The position numbers and the translations under genes are program-made. 64,000 nt of DNA, taken from assembly GCA_947588955.1 (NCBI GenBank), contig CANPYX010000003.1, positions 116,009 through 180,008 on the forward strand. The letters run 5' to 3'. A model generated the notes under the pieces. The model worked only from the letters and a program-made list of their open reading frames with translations. It did not search any database and had not been told where the DNA came from. This document shows, piece after piece, positions 16,037-23,533 of the stretch. The first letter of the stretch is position 1. Every line of letters begins with the position of its first letter. This DNA comes from an uncultured Oscillospiraceae bacterium (lineage in GTDB: Bacteria; Bacillota; Clostridia; Oscillospirales; Oscillospiraceae).

Positions 16037-16567
16037 ATGAGCAATTATCACATCGAAAGAGGAGACATATTCTACATAGACAAGTTCGGCTATCAGAGCG
16101 GCAGCGAGCAGAGAAGCGGCCGGCCCGGTATCATAATCTCATGCAATGAGAACAACAATAACAGTAAGACGGTGGAGATCGTCTATACGACCACGAAGCA
16201 GAAGACCGAGCTCCCTACCCACGTTCTCGTCTCGTCCACACCGTATGTTAGTACGGCCCTTTGTGAGCAGATTACCACAGTTGACAAGGAGCGGCTGGGT
16301 AACTACATAGGGGCTTGCAGCGAGGAGGAGATGGCGCAGATCGATGAGGCGATAATGATTTCTCTTGGTCTCCGCCGGGATGAAATCTCTTCCGGGGGGG
16401 GGGGGTACTCAAAACCGGAACCGATTGTTGCTCCCGATGCCCCTCCGACACAGGTACAGTCAGAAGAGCTTGCTGCTTTACGGGCGGAGAGGGACGTGTT
16501 CAAGAGTATGTATGAGGCGCTTCTGAATAAGGCGCTGATGGCGGCCAAGAGCGGAGTGGCGACATGA
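16037..16567 (+). CDS. MazF/PemK-like protein with C-terminal coiled coil
   Basis: 176 aa, AAGGAGGT upstream. Residues 1-112 carry the MazF/PemK signature: RGDIFYIDKFG, GSEQRSGRPGIIIS, TKQKTELPTHV, TALCEQITTVDKERLG. A Gly/Pro-rich linker leads to a helical coiled coil (EELAALRAERDVFKSMYEAL). MazF-type enzymes cleave mRNA, but no antitoxin gene is adjacent: the genes on both sides lack an antitoxin fold that I can see. Mobile elements often carry such solitary PemK-like proteins. A 12-G run encodes the Gly linker and could slip. Confidence 0.75.
   Translation: MSNYHIERGDIFYIDKFGYQSGSEQRSGRPGIIISCNENNNNSKTVEIVYTTTKQKTELPTHVLVSSTPYVSTALCEQITTVDKERLGNYIGACSEEEMAQIDEAIMISLGLRRDEISSGGGGYSKPEPIVAPDAPPTQVQSEELAALRAERDVFKSMYEALLNKALMAAKSGVAT
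16394..16405 (+). repeat. 12-bp poly-G tract inside the MazF-like gene
   Basis: Twelve consecutive G encode four Gly between the toxin-like domain and the coiled coil. Gain or loss of one G would cut off the coiled coil and leave the enzymatic domain. This is the longest homopolymer I saw in the window. Confidence 0.9.
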
Positions 16568-16935
16568 GCGAATACGGGGTATATAGCCAATTCGATATAA
16601 AGAAGAACAAAGAGACGTTTATCAACTACCTTGAGGTAATAATAATGCCTGATGGGACGGTGAGATACGCCGTCCCGTCCCACCAGATTTTGCTGATAAA
16701 TATAGCGTGTGAGAAAGAGCACGTCACGAAGAAACAACTTGACGATATGTGCCCGAAGGAATACTACTATGACTTCATGACGTGGCTCGTAAATCTGACC
16801 GGGTGCGTTGCGGTCTGGACCTCCTCTTGCAACGCTCCAGAACTCCCCACGAAAAGGCAGATTGCGAAGCTGAAAGAGATGAAAATGGAGGGCATATATA
16901 AAGGGAGAATACCTATCCAAAAAGAGGAGTCATAA
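16564..16935 (+). CDS. Hypothetical protein
   Basis: 123 aa, sharing ATGA with the MazF-like gene. Helical-beta mix with YLEVIIMPDGTVRYAVPSHQ and LDDMCPKEYYYDFMTWL. Coupling to the toxin-like gene is suggestive, but it does not resemble any antitoxin that I know. Last gene of the P4 unit as far as visible. Confidence 0.65.
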   Translation: MSEYGVYSQFDIKKNKETFINYLEVIIMPDGTVRYAVPSHQILLINIACEKEHVTKKQLDDMCPKEYYYDFMTWLVNLTGCVAVWTSSCNAPELPTKRQIAKLKEMKMEGIYKGRIPIQKEES

Positions 16936-16982
16936 GGAAATAAGCAAAGAAAGGTGGAAAAGTGTTATTTCTGAAAAAATTA

Positions 16983-17011
16983 TTGACGAAATCACTGTTT
17001 TGAGTTATGAT
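16983..17011 (+). promoter_or_regulatory. Sigma-A-type promoter without the GGTAGGT spacer
   Basis: -35 TTGACG, 17-bp spacer, -10 TATGAT, 33 bases before the regulator ATG. It lacks the repeated core, so the following regulator is set apart from the shared regulon. Confidence 0.75.
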
Positions 17012-17044
17012 GAACGCATCGGTACATTAAATGGAGGTGCGATC

Positions 17045-17536
17045 ATGACGGCAAAAGAATGGATAATGGCGGCGCTTCACACTGCGGATATGACTCAGGC
17101 GGAGTTGTCCTCAAAGCTCGGCTGGCCGCCCCAGAAGCTCAATCGGAGGATAAATCAGAATACGCTGAGGGCTGACGAGTTCCTTCAGATTATGGACATG
17201 ATCGGTGTCAATGTCGCGTTCAGCATAAAAGAGTCCGGGGCTCAGGTGAGGGCCCATCTCCGTGGATATGGGAGAAAGGTCAAGCAGATGGTCAATGGCG
17301 TGTCATACGACACGGCCGCATCTGACGCCTTATCAAACAGCTTCTTCGCAGACGGGGAGAACGAATATACGGACGGTAGGGCCATGGAACTCTATATCTC
17401 AAAGGAGGGCCGGTATTTCCTCGCAGAATACTCCACCTTCGAGGGAGCGAAAGACAGAATCGTCCCGTGCTCGGCAGAAGAAGCGGCCAGCTTCATCACT
17501 AAGTATGGGACCGTGATAGACAAAAGACCCAAATAG
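17045..17536 (+). CDS. XRE-like HTH protein
   Basis: 163 aa. I start at the ATG preceded by GGAGGTG rather than the upstream in-frame ATG, which falls in the -10 region. Residues 1-60 (AKEWIMAALHTADMTQ, AELSSKLGWPPQKLNRRI, FLQIMDMIGVNV) form a helix-turn-helix common on Firmicute mobile elements. The C-terminal domain (AMELYISKEGRYFLAEYST ... AEEAASFITKYG) is typical of its relatives. It has its own promoter and terminator, and is a second candidate regulator. Ends in TAG. Confidence 0.75.
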   Translation: MTAKEWIMAALHTADMTQAELSSKLGWPPQKLNRRINQNTLRADEFLQIMDMIGVNVAFSIKESGAQVRAHLRGYGRKVKQMVNGVSYDTAASDALSNSFFADGENEYTDGRAMELYISKEGRYFLAEYSTFEGAKDRIVPCSAEEAASFITKYGTVIDKRPK

Positions 17537-17552
17537 AATATGGAAGAGAACG

Positions 17553-17584
17553 TCCCTCTCGGCAGAAGCCGGGAGGGATTTTTT
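17553..17584 (+). terminator. Intrinsic terminator
   Basis: Perfect 11-bp stem TCCCTCTCGGC/GCCGGGAGGGA with AGAA loop and six T. Closes the HTH gene. Confidence 0.95.
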
Positions 17585-17662
17585 CCTGTCTCAGAAGCAG
17601 CGATTTGATTACCTGTAATAATGATTTTATGAAAATATTTTAATAAAATCATCAAAAAATAC

Positions 17663-17690
17663 TTGCAATTACCGATAGGTGTGTTATAGT
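17663..17690 (+). promoter_or_regulatory. Repeated GGTAGGT-type promoter P5
   Basis: -35 TTGCAA, 16-bp spacer TTACCGATAGGTGTGT, -10 TATAGT. The core is GATAGGT here; TAGGT is kept. Confidence 0.75.
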
Positions 17691-17792
17691 ATAGTTATCA
17701 AAAAACATAAGCCGAAGGGCCGGAGGCAGCCGGAGCAACAGTTCTGGAAAGCCTCCGGCCCGACGAAACAGAACAGCAGAAAGGAGATTGAC

Positions 17793-18389
17793 ATGGCAGT
17801 ATGGACTGACATCTACGGGCATCCCGAAGTCAGATACACCGGATGTGTACTCGACAAATACGAGCACAACGGGTATGAGGACTCAGACTTTTACGCCATC
17901 TGCTGGGACGAAGAGAGGCAGAAGGTGGTAGAGGTCGAATACGACACCACCAGATGCGGTGGTAGCGGGTACGCCGAGATAGACGCAACCGAAGAAACTC
18001 TCCGAAGCGTCTATCGGTTCTATAAGAGGATGGGCCGCTGCCTTTTCGACGGCAGGACCAATGAAGAACAGGCTAAGAAGGTCCAGAAAGGAGACAATGT
18101 TCGGGTAGTCCGTGGGAGGAAAATCCCGAAAGGGAGCACCGGCAGCGTCTTCTGGGTCGGAACCAGATACAACTACTACTCCCACGAAAACGAGGAAAGA
18201 GTAGGTGTCGAGATCGACGGAGATAGGCAGTTCCTCCCTCTGGAATATGTGGAGGTAGTCGGATGGGAAAGACGGCTCATTCACGGCAAGGAGAGAAAAC
18301 GCCGAATCAGAAACTTCGCCATCAACTCAATGCCAGCGCATTATCGGAAGCTCTTCACTCCGGGGCTTGCCCCCGTTGCGATTGCGTAA
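17793..18389 (+). CDS. KOW-like conserved phage protein
   Basis: 198 aa. The ATG preceded by AAAGGAG is used; the longer open frame upstream overlaps P5. The middle (VQKGDNVRVVRGRKIPKG, STGSVFWVG ... GVEIDGDRQFLPLEYVEVVG) resembles a KOW/SH3-like barrel with the KGxxG pattern seen in small phage proteins, suggesting nucleic-acid or ribosome binding. A Cys-containing N-terminal domain precedes it and a basic C-terminus follows. Confidence 0.7.
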   Translation: MAVWTDIYGHPEVRYTGCVLDKYEHNGYEDSDFYAICWDEERQKVVEVEYDTTRCGGSGYAEIDATEETLRSVYRFYKRMGRCLFDGRTNEEQAKKVQKGDNVRVVRGRKIPKGSTGSVFWVGTRYNYYSHENEERVGVEIDGDRQFLPLEYVEVVGWERRLIHGKERKRRIRNFAINSMPAHYRKLFTPGLAPVAIA

Positions 18390-18419
18390 AACAAAAAACC
18401 ACAGAAAGGAGAAGAACGA

Positions 18420-18656
18420 ATGGCTTGGACAGATAATCTGGACGGCGAGGTCTTGACCAGACTTTGCAACTGTCGGAGCAGAAAATCAGACATCGAGCCG
18501 CTGGTAAACGCCAAATGGCTTTCGATGGTCGAAGCCGGCAAGGACAAACGGGGGTTCACCAAGGAGGACGCCCTCGTCGATGTGATGGACTTGCTCGACT
18601 GCAACGGACAGTTCTTTGACCTCACAGCCGATGAGTACCAGGAACTTTGCACATAA
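18420..18656 (+). CDS. Small hypothetical protein
   Basis: 78 aa with AAAGGAG upstream. Helical, with VLTRLCNCRSRKSD near the start and an acidic C-terminus. Family not recognised. Confidence 0.65.
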   Translation: MAWTDNLDGEVLTRLCNCRSRKSDIEPLVNAKWLSMVEAGKDKRGFTKEDALVDVMDLLDCNGQFFDLTADEYQELCT

Positions 18657-18667
18657 GGAGGAACGAT

Positions 18668-19393
18668 ATGAGAAAAGTGGTTAACCCGTGCATCTGCGAT
18701 GTCGGAAGCGGAGCCTCAAGAGCCAGGGCTTTCGCGAAAATAGAATTTAACGGAAAAGCCCTGAGCATCTGCGGGGTCGTAGGCCCGACAAGGGGCGGTA
18801 ACTGTAGAGGTTCTGCCGGCCAGTGTTCCGAGGAGTTCAGAAAGGGGACGCCCATCGAAGGCTGGACAGATGAAATGCTGCAAAAGTTCTGCGACATCTG
18901 GGACAGGTGGCATCTTAACGATATGAGGGCTGCTTGCCAGCATCAGAGGGACCTCGGATGGGAGGAACAGGCCAAGGAGGAAGTCATCCAGTTCCATTAT
19001 CGGCTCACGGACGAGGCACAGAAGGCAAAAAGGGAAGCCGAAAAGATGGCTCTTGAAGCGCTGAGATCCGGGACGGTTTTCACTCCGTCGAAGGAGCAGA
19101 CTTTCATCGCCTCACTCCCAAACTTACTTGACACCTACGATGAGTGTCCTGTCAGCTTGGCTCAGTATTATGAGCCGAAAAAGAAACTCTACGAAGGGGG
19201 CAAGGGCTTCACGGAGAAGACGACCCGTGGCTGGGTAAGGTACGAGGAGAGCGAAAGAGGGATTTTGTGCAAGCCCTGTCCGGTATGCGGGTATAAGTAC
19301 GGTACGGCGTGGCTCTTGGAGGAGGTCCCAAAGGATGTCATCGACTGGCTGTTTGCTCTTCCGAGTACGAAGGTCCAGCCGGCGTGGGTTTGA
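18668..19393 (+). CDS. Conserved mobile-element protein, 241 aa, C-terminal zinc motif
   Basis: ATG preceded by AAGGAGG. LSICGVVGPTRGGNC ... GSAGQC ... WTDEMLQKFCDIWDRWHLNDM ... HYRLT, then YYEPKKKLYEGGKGFTEK and CKPCPVCGYKYGTAW ending in VIDWLFALPSTKVQPAWV. I recall close relatives across Clostridia mobile elements and phages. The CPxCG zinc knuckle is near the C-terminus. Function unknown. Confidence 0.8.
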   Translation: MRKVVNPCICDVGSGASRARAFAKIEFNGKALSICGVVGPTRGGNCRGSAGQCSEEFRKGTPIEGWTDEMLQKFCDIWDRWHLNDMRAACQHQRDLGWEEQAKEEVIQFHYRLTDEAQKAKREAEKMALEALRSGTVFTPSKEQTFIASLPNLLDTYDECPVSLAQYYEPKKKLYEGGKGFTEKTTRGWVRYEESERGILCKPCPVCGYKYGTAWLLEEVPKDVIDWLFALPSTKVQPAWV

Positions 19394-19409
19394 AAGGGGG
19401 CGAAGATAG

Positions 19410-19640
19410 ATGAAGAAGCTGTGGATAAGGCTTGGAGCCACCTTGAGCATCACGGAAGAGGAGGAAGCGGCCATCTTCTGCGGAGATGACGAGGACGCAG
19501 AAAATGCCATGACGAAAATCCTAAAGGATGGGCGGTTCGAGTTCGACGGAGAGAGCTACATCCCCGATGGAGCCATCATGGATTTCAACGACAGGTACGG
19601 AACGAACTACTGCACCGAAGAGATTTCGGTAGAGATATGA
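19410..19640 (+). CDS. Small hypothetical protein
   Basis: 76 aa, AAAGGGGG upstream. Layout fits a small beta-alpha domain (LWIRLGATLSITEEEEAAIF, then FEFDGESYIPDG). Similar short proteins accompany the preceding family in phage regions. Function unknown. Confidence 0.65.
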   Translation: MKKLWIRLGATLSITEEEEAAIFCGDDEDAENAMTKILKDGRFEFDGESYIPDGAIMDFNDRYGTNYCTEEISVEI

Positions 19641-19652
19641 GGAGGAGAGAAT

Positions 19653-19931
19653 ATGGCAGAGAACGACAGACCCAATAATGTGTACGGCCTTATCAGCCGG
19701 TACTATGACAAGCACCCGGACGGGCACTACTTCGACAGGGAGACGCTTAAGTTCTTCGGGGAGTCAGTCTCGACAATGAGGCTTCTGAAGGGCACGGTAA
19801 AAATCACGGATGTCAGCGGGGATCAGCACGAGTGCTACGTCCTCAGCAAGCTTCAGAAGTCCCATCCGATGGGGCCAAGAAGGACCTATGCGTACTTCGA
19901 CGTGAACACGTTAGAAGACGTTGTAGTCTGA
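19653..19931 (+). CDS. Conserved phage protein (FFGES..MRLLKGT)
   Basis: 92 aa. YDKHPDGHYFDRETLKFFGE, STMRLLKGTVKITDVSG, HECYVLSKLQ and MGPRRTYAYFDV are the hallmarks of a small family I recall in Firmicute phages. Function unknown. Confidence 0.75.
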   Translation: MAENDRPNNVYGLISRYYDKHPDGHYFDRETLKFFGESVSTMRLLKGTVKITDVSGDQHECYVLSKLQKSHPMGPRRTYAYFDVNTLEDVVV

Positions 19932-19943
19932 CAGGAGGTTAAG

Positions 19944-20216
19944 ATGATTACCCTCATCGAAGCGTTTCGCTTATGCAAGATAGCCGATGACGAGCTCGTG
20001 TATCTCAAAGCGGCAGATGATAAATCGCCGTTTGGAGAAGAGGAACTGTTCTCGTCAAAGGCCGTGAGGAAAACTTTCGATATGAAGAAGCTGAAAGTCG
20101 TCGAGATCCGGCCGCTTTTCGAAAGATTCGGCCCAGACTATCTCGGAATAATGTTCACCGTGAGAGGGATAACCACGAAAGAACTGCACGAAAAGCACTT
20201 TAGGATGTGGCAATAA
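19944..20216 (+). CDS. Small conserved hypothetical protein
   Basis: 90 aa with AGGAGGTT upstream. Begins TLIEAFRLCKIADDELVYL and contains VVEIRPLFERFGPDYLG. The final stop overlaps the next ATG. Confidence 0.7.
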   Translation: MITLIEAFRLCKIADDELVYLKAADDKSPFGEEELFSSKAVRKTFDMKKLKVVEIRPLFERFGPDYLGIMFTVRGITTKELHEKHFRMWQ

Positions 20217-20839
20217 TGGATAAGGTAGTCCTCACAAATGAAGATATAGAAGCTCTGCTGGAGTGGAGAAACGAGCACAAGGACGAAGTGAGAAGCCACC
20301 CGGCCCCGCTGAAAGCGGTTGAAATCATCTGCAAAGAAAGCGGGTTTACCATTAAGGGCATCAGGAAAAATGATGACCTCAGGCTTTACCTCGGCCGGGA
20401 CGGGAAGAGCATGGGCTATACGGAGTTCCGCCGCCGGCTTGACGGTATGTGGGCCTCCGTGAAGAACAGGATGGAAGCCACGCAGGATATGATACAGTCG
20501 GTGCTGACCGTATATTGTTCGCTCATGGCGCTCATGACTTACGGGAAGATAGAGCGAGATGATGAAGAGCGGCAGGAGGATCAGAGGGCCGCAAAAGCCC
20601 ATAAACAGGCGCACAAAAAGTCCGGCAGCCGGATTACATACATACTCAGAAACCAGAACGGGTCGATACAGATTGCTCCTACGGGCTCTCACGCAAGCCC
20701 ACGGGGAGTATTCACAGTAAGAGGGCATTACCGCCACTATAAGAACGGCAAGGTCGTTTGGGTGGCTGAATATAAAAAAGGAACCGGAAAGAAAAAGCCA
20801 AAAACATACAGAGTCGGGCCGAAAGGATCCGATAAGTAA
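20216..20839 (+). CDS. Conserved phage protein with basic C-terminal domain
   Basis: 207 aa; the ATG sharing a base with the preceding TAA is used. Helical N-terminal part, a hydrophobic stretch (MIQSVLTVYCSLMALMTYG), a Lys/Arg-rich hinge (RAAKAHKQAHKKSGSR), and a C-terminal domain ending VRGHYRHYKNGKVVWVAEY then KKKPKTYRVG. I recall this ending in many phage proteins. Nucleic-acid binding is likely; function unknown. Confidence 0.75.
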   Translation: MDKVVLTNEDIEALLEWRNEHKDEVRSHPAPLKAVEIICKESGFTIKGIRKNDDLRLYLGRDGKSMGYTEFRRRLDGMWASVKNRMEATQDMIQSVLTVYCSLMALMTYGKIERDDEERQEDQRAAKAHKQAHKKSGSRITYILRNQNGSIQIAPTGSHASPRGVFTVRGHYRHYKNGKVVWVAEYKKGTGKKKPKTYRVGPKGSDK

Positions 20840-20855
20840 AGGAGGAAGTAAGACA

Positions 20856-21293
20856 ATGATTTCAAGCAGAGAAGACCTCTTATGCTCCATTTTGAACTGC
20901 GGGGTCGATGACCTGTCGGTACTCGATGATGTAGGGCTCGATTGGGCCGATGTCATGGAGCGCCTTAGATTTGAAGGCATCGACATAGCCGACATCGGCT
21001 TTAACGGTCTGATGGAGACAGTGGTGGAGATGGCGACCGACAGAATGAATGAGGTCATTCTGGAGAGGATAGAAGAGCTTGAGCATCAAGAAGCCCTCAG
21101 TGAAGAGGGGAAAGAAGAACTCAGGAACCTTCGCCTCTTGTCCCCGCAGGATGATGTGAGCGCCTACTTCAACTGCCTCGATACCCACGCATATCTTCGG
21201 AAGAAGGCCGAGGTCTACAAAGAATATGCGCCGGATGCGATATTAGAGTTCGAGAGGGAGTCCGGCTTGATTTTAGAGGGGGTGCCGGCGTAA
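20856..21293 (+). CDS. Hypothetical protein
   Basis: 145 aa, AAAGGAGG upstream. Acidic, mostly helical (LDWADVMERLRFEGIDIADIG; ILERIEELEHQEALSEEGKE in part). Contains DDVSAYFNCLDTHAYLRKKAEVYKEY in two parts, a pattern I have seen in phage proteins of unknown role. Confidence 0.7.
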   Translation: MISSREDLLCSILNCGVDDLSVLDDVGLDWADVMERLRFEGIDIADIGFNGLMETVVEMATDRMNEVILERIEELEHQEALSEEGKEELRNLRLLSPQDDVSAYFNCLDTHAYLRKKAEVYKEYAPDAILEFERESGLILEGVPA

Positions 21294-21667
21294 TGAAGCT
21301 TGGAGATAAGGTCAGATGCACCGCCTACATCAAGAAGTCCGGGTTCTACTACGACACTGGAATAGCGCTGGATAGGCACTACTGCTGCTGTGTCACCGCT
21401 CCAGATGTAGACCCTGAAGAAGTAGAGGATTATCACTCATGCGAGCGGTTCAAAATGGTCGAGAAAGAGTTTACCGGCGTCTACGTCGGGACCACAACCA
21501 TCAATACCAGATTGGCGGCTGAGTATTACGATGACACATATAGAACAGGGTACAGGACTTTCACCGAGGAGCCGAAAAAGTTCTGCGTCGTTTACTTTAA
21601 GGAGAACCAAAAGCGGATTGTCCCGATTGACCGAATAGAGGTGGTATCAGATGCCGAAACAAGATAA
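21293..21667 (+). CDS. Hypothetical beta-rich protein
   Basis: 124 aa, sharing one base with the previous stop. Starts KLGDKVRCTAYIKKSGFYYD, contains HYCCCVT and ends with a strand FCVVYFKENQKRIVPIDRI. A KOW/SH3-like fold is possible. Family not recognised. Confidence 0.65.
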   Translation: MKLGDKVRCTAYIKKSGFYYDTGIALDRHYCCCVTAPDVDPEEVEDYHSCERFKMVEKEFTGVYVGTTTINTRLAAEYYDDTYRTGYRTFTEEPKKFCVVYFKENQKRIVPIDRIEVVSDAETR

Positions 21668-21848
21668 GTGCAAGGAGTTCAGACCGTTCGAATGCGTCAA
21701 TGGGCATTGCCCTGACATCCCAACCGAATATGACGACCGGGAGTTTTCCAACGGGATAAGCTGTGAAGAGTGCTGGTTCAATACATACCGCTGCGAAGAC
21801 TGCCTGTTCCTGAAGACTGAATACTGCCCGAAAGAATGCGAGGGCTAA
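21651..21848 (+). CDS. Small Cys-rich protein
   Basis: 65 aa, overlapping the previous gene, GGTGG upstream. Nine Cys in 65 residues, in pairs (CVNGHC, CEECW, CEDCLF, CPKEC), suggest one or two metal sites. Confidence 0.6.
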   Translation: MPKQDKCKEFRPFECVNGHCPDIPTEYDDREFSNGISCEECWFNTYRCEDCLFLKTEYCPKECEG

Positions 21849-21852
21849 AGGA

Positions 21853-22248
21853 TTGGCGTACAGGGGTTTTGACGGCGTCCACTGCCCTAAGTGCGGCAAA
21901 AAAGTACGCAGGAAAAAGAACGTGGCGGTATGCAGGTGCGGTTGGTCGATAAAGGAGCCTGAGAGAAGCTGCGGAGACTACCCGGACGAGCTGCGTTTAC
22001 CAAACCCGGAAGCGGCTCCAAAAATAAGCGTTGAAGAATATACAGAAAAAATGATAAGAGTCAGCTTAGAGAGGCAGCTTAATGAGGCCGCTCGCAGAAG
22101 CGGGGTCGTCCTGAAAGCGGAGTACGGCGAAGAAACAGTAACAAAGTCCTATGATGAAGAGGCTTGGCAAGCCAAGAGCGGCGAGGAAATAATGGAGGAC
22201 ATCAATAGAATAGTAGAGATGGTCCAAACTGCAAAATATCTGAAATAA
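21853..22248 (+). CDS. Zinc-ribbon hypothetical protein
   Basis: 131 aa. TTG is the only reasonable start; the AAAGGA before it is close, so the start is uncertain. CPKCGKKVRRKKNVAVCRCG is a zinc ribbon at residues 11-30; the rest is helical. Last gene before P6. Confidence 0.6.
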   Translation: MAYRGFDGVHCPKCGKKVRRKKNVAVCRCGWSIKEPERSCGDYPDELRLPNPEAAPKISVEEYTEKMIRVSLERQLNEAARRSGVVLKAEYGEETVTKSYDEEAWQAKSGEEIMEDINRIVEMVQTAKYLK

Positions 22249-22263
22249 ACAAGTACCCCCCTA

Positions 22264-22291
22264 TTGACTTAGGAGGTAGGTAAGTTATAGT
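22264..22291 (+). promoter_or_regulatory. Repeated GGTAGGT promoter P6
   Basis: -35 TTGACT, 16-bp spacer TAGGAGGTAGGTAAGT, -10 TATAGT. Closest to the consensus of the six. Confidence 0.9.
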
Positions 22292-22345
22292 TAAGTTATA
22301 CCAAATGGTAACAGATGCGTACCGACGTAGAAAGGAGAATGGTTA

Positions 22346-22753
22346 GTGAGCGGCAAAAACACAAAGGTCAGCTACCTCTATCGGGACGCCGATAACTACA
22401 AAGTCCACAACGAAGCGGTGCTGGCCGGAGAAATCTCCGAGGAGCAGATCGAGGAGATAATCGCAAGCCTCAATCTCGGAGAATACTTCATCCCCGGAAT
22501 GGTTGGGCTGCCGGCGGAACGCTTCAGCACCTACGACCCGGAGGTTGACCACGACTGGTTCGAACTCGGATATGAGAGCTTCGAGTCCACTGAACAGAGG
22601 CCCACAGTCCCGATGTCCGTCGGAGAACTCGTTGATGCTTTCAGGAGCATCAGGGGCGATTGGGGAGACGGGCACGATGGGGAGTGCTCTCAAAACTGCG
22701 AAAGCTGCCCCATGGTCAGAGAGTGCATCAGAAAAGATGGAGAGGAGGATTGA
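22346..22753 (+). CDS. Conserved mobile-element protein (VSYLYRDADNYK family)
   Basis: 135 aa, GTG start with AAAGGAG upstream. VSYLYRDADNYKVHNEAVL, EEQIEEIIASLNLGEYFIP and VDHDWFEL match a family I recall in conjugative elements and phages. A Cys cluster (CSQNCESCPMVREC) sits near the C-terminus. Confidence 0.75.
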   Translation: MSGKNTKVSYLYRDADNYKVHNEAVLAGEISEEQIEEIIASLNLGEYFIPGMVGLPAERFSTYDPEVDHDWFELGYESFESTEQRPTVPMSVGELVDAFRSIRGDWGDGHDGECSQNCESCPMVRECIRKDGEED

Positions 22754-22755
22754 AT

Positions 22756-22998
22756 ATGGAACGTGCGTGGAAACTCGGAGAGGACCTGTCACGGGAAGAC
22801 AGCCTCCTCGACGGTATGAGCTTTGACGAGCTCATTCTGACCGTTCACTGCAACTGCGAAAAGATAACTCCCAGCGCAGTCAGGAAAGAACTGAAGGACA
22901 TCATAGAATCCAGAATGATAGATACATATTTCCTGGTCGAAAACAACATGAGCGAAATTATCGCCCTTGCAAAGGAAGGGAGGGAAGAAAATGCTTAA
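22756..22998 (+). CDS. Small conserved hypothetical protein
   Basis: 80 aa, two bases after the previous stop. SFDELILTVHCNCEK, then a helical stretch with ELKDIIESRMID and MSEIIALAKEG. Looks like a partner of the preceding family; function unknown. Confidence 0.65.
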   Translation: MERAWKLGEDLSREDSLLDGMSFDELILTVHCNCEKITPSAVRKELKDIIESRMIDTYFLVENNMSEIIALAKEGREENA

Positions 22999-23533
22999 AG
23001 AATTGCTCACGCCCGAAGACCTGATACCGGTAGCCAAGGTCCAGGGCGTCCACTTGACCTCAGAGGACGCAGAAGTCGTTCTCGGCTATCTTGCTGGGCA
23101 CGGTTATTCACTCGCTGCCGATCCTGACGGGCTTACATATAGGCTCGACTTGGAGGTGGAGGGGTCCGAAGAAGAAGCGTACACAATAGAGAACGCCCTC
23201 TACTTCTGCTATGACATGAACGATGATTTCCTTCAGGAATGTGATGATGACGTTGACGAAGACCTTGCTGAAAAGATAAAGAAGGGGCTTGAGCATGACC
23301 GGGAGATTTTGGGCCTGCTCCTTGACCAAATCTACAGGCGAGATTGTTACGAAGTGACAATCACCGAAGTCCTCCAGAGAACGGTCCGGGTCAGTTGCGG
23401 CAGCGCTAAGTACGCTTTGGCTCTTGTTGAGGAGCAGTACAGAAACGAAGAAATAGTCCTCTCGTCTGAGGACTATGTGAACACGGAGTTCAGGCTCACG
23501 GGGCATGAACCGGTAGAGGAGGGGCAGATATGA
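22991..23533 (+). CDS. Protein with C-terminal DpnD/PcfM-like domain
   Basis: 180 aa, overlapping the previous gene by 8 bases. The last 60 residues (YEVTITEVLQRTVRVSCGSA, KYALALVEEQYRNEEIVLSS, EDY) fit the DpnD/PcfM-like domain named after proteins of the DpnII restriction and conjugative pCF10 loci; role unresolved. The first 110 residues are acidic and helical with no recognised fold. Confidence 0.7.
   Translation: MLKELLTPEDLIPVAKVQGVHLTSEDAEVVLGYLAGHGYSLAADPDGLTYRLDLEVEGSEEEAYTIENALYFCYDMNDDFLQECDDDVDEDLAEKIKKGLEHDREILGLLLDQIYRRDCYEVTITEVLQRTVRVSCGSAKYALALVEEQYRNEEIVLSSEDYVNTEFRLTGHEPVEEGQI

Noticed and set aside
20138..21058. Long - strand open frame (306 codons)
   Set aside because: Crosses three coupled + strand genes; composition is that of an antisense shadow.
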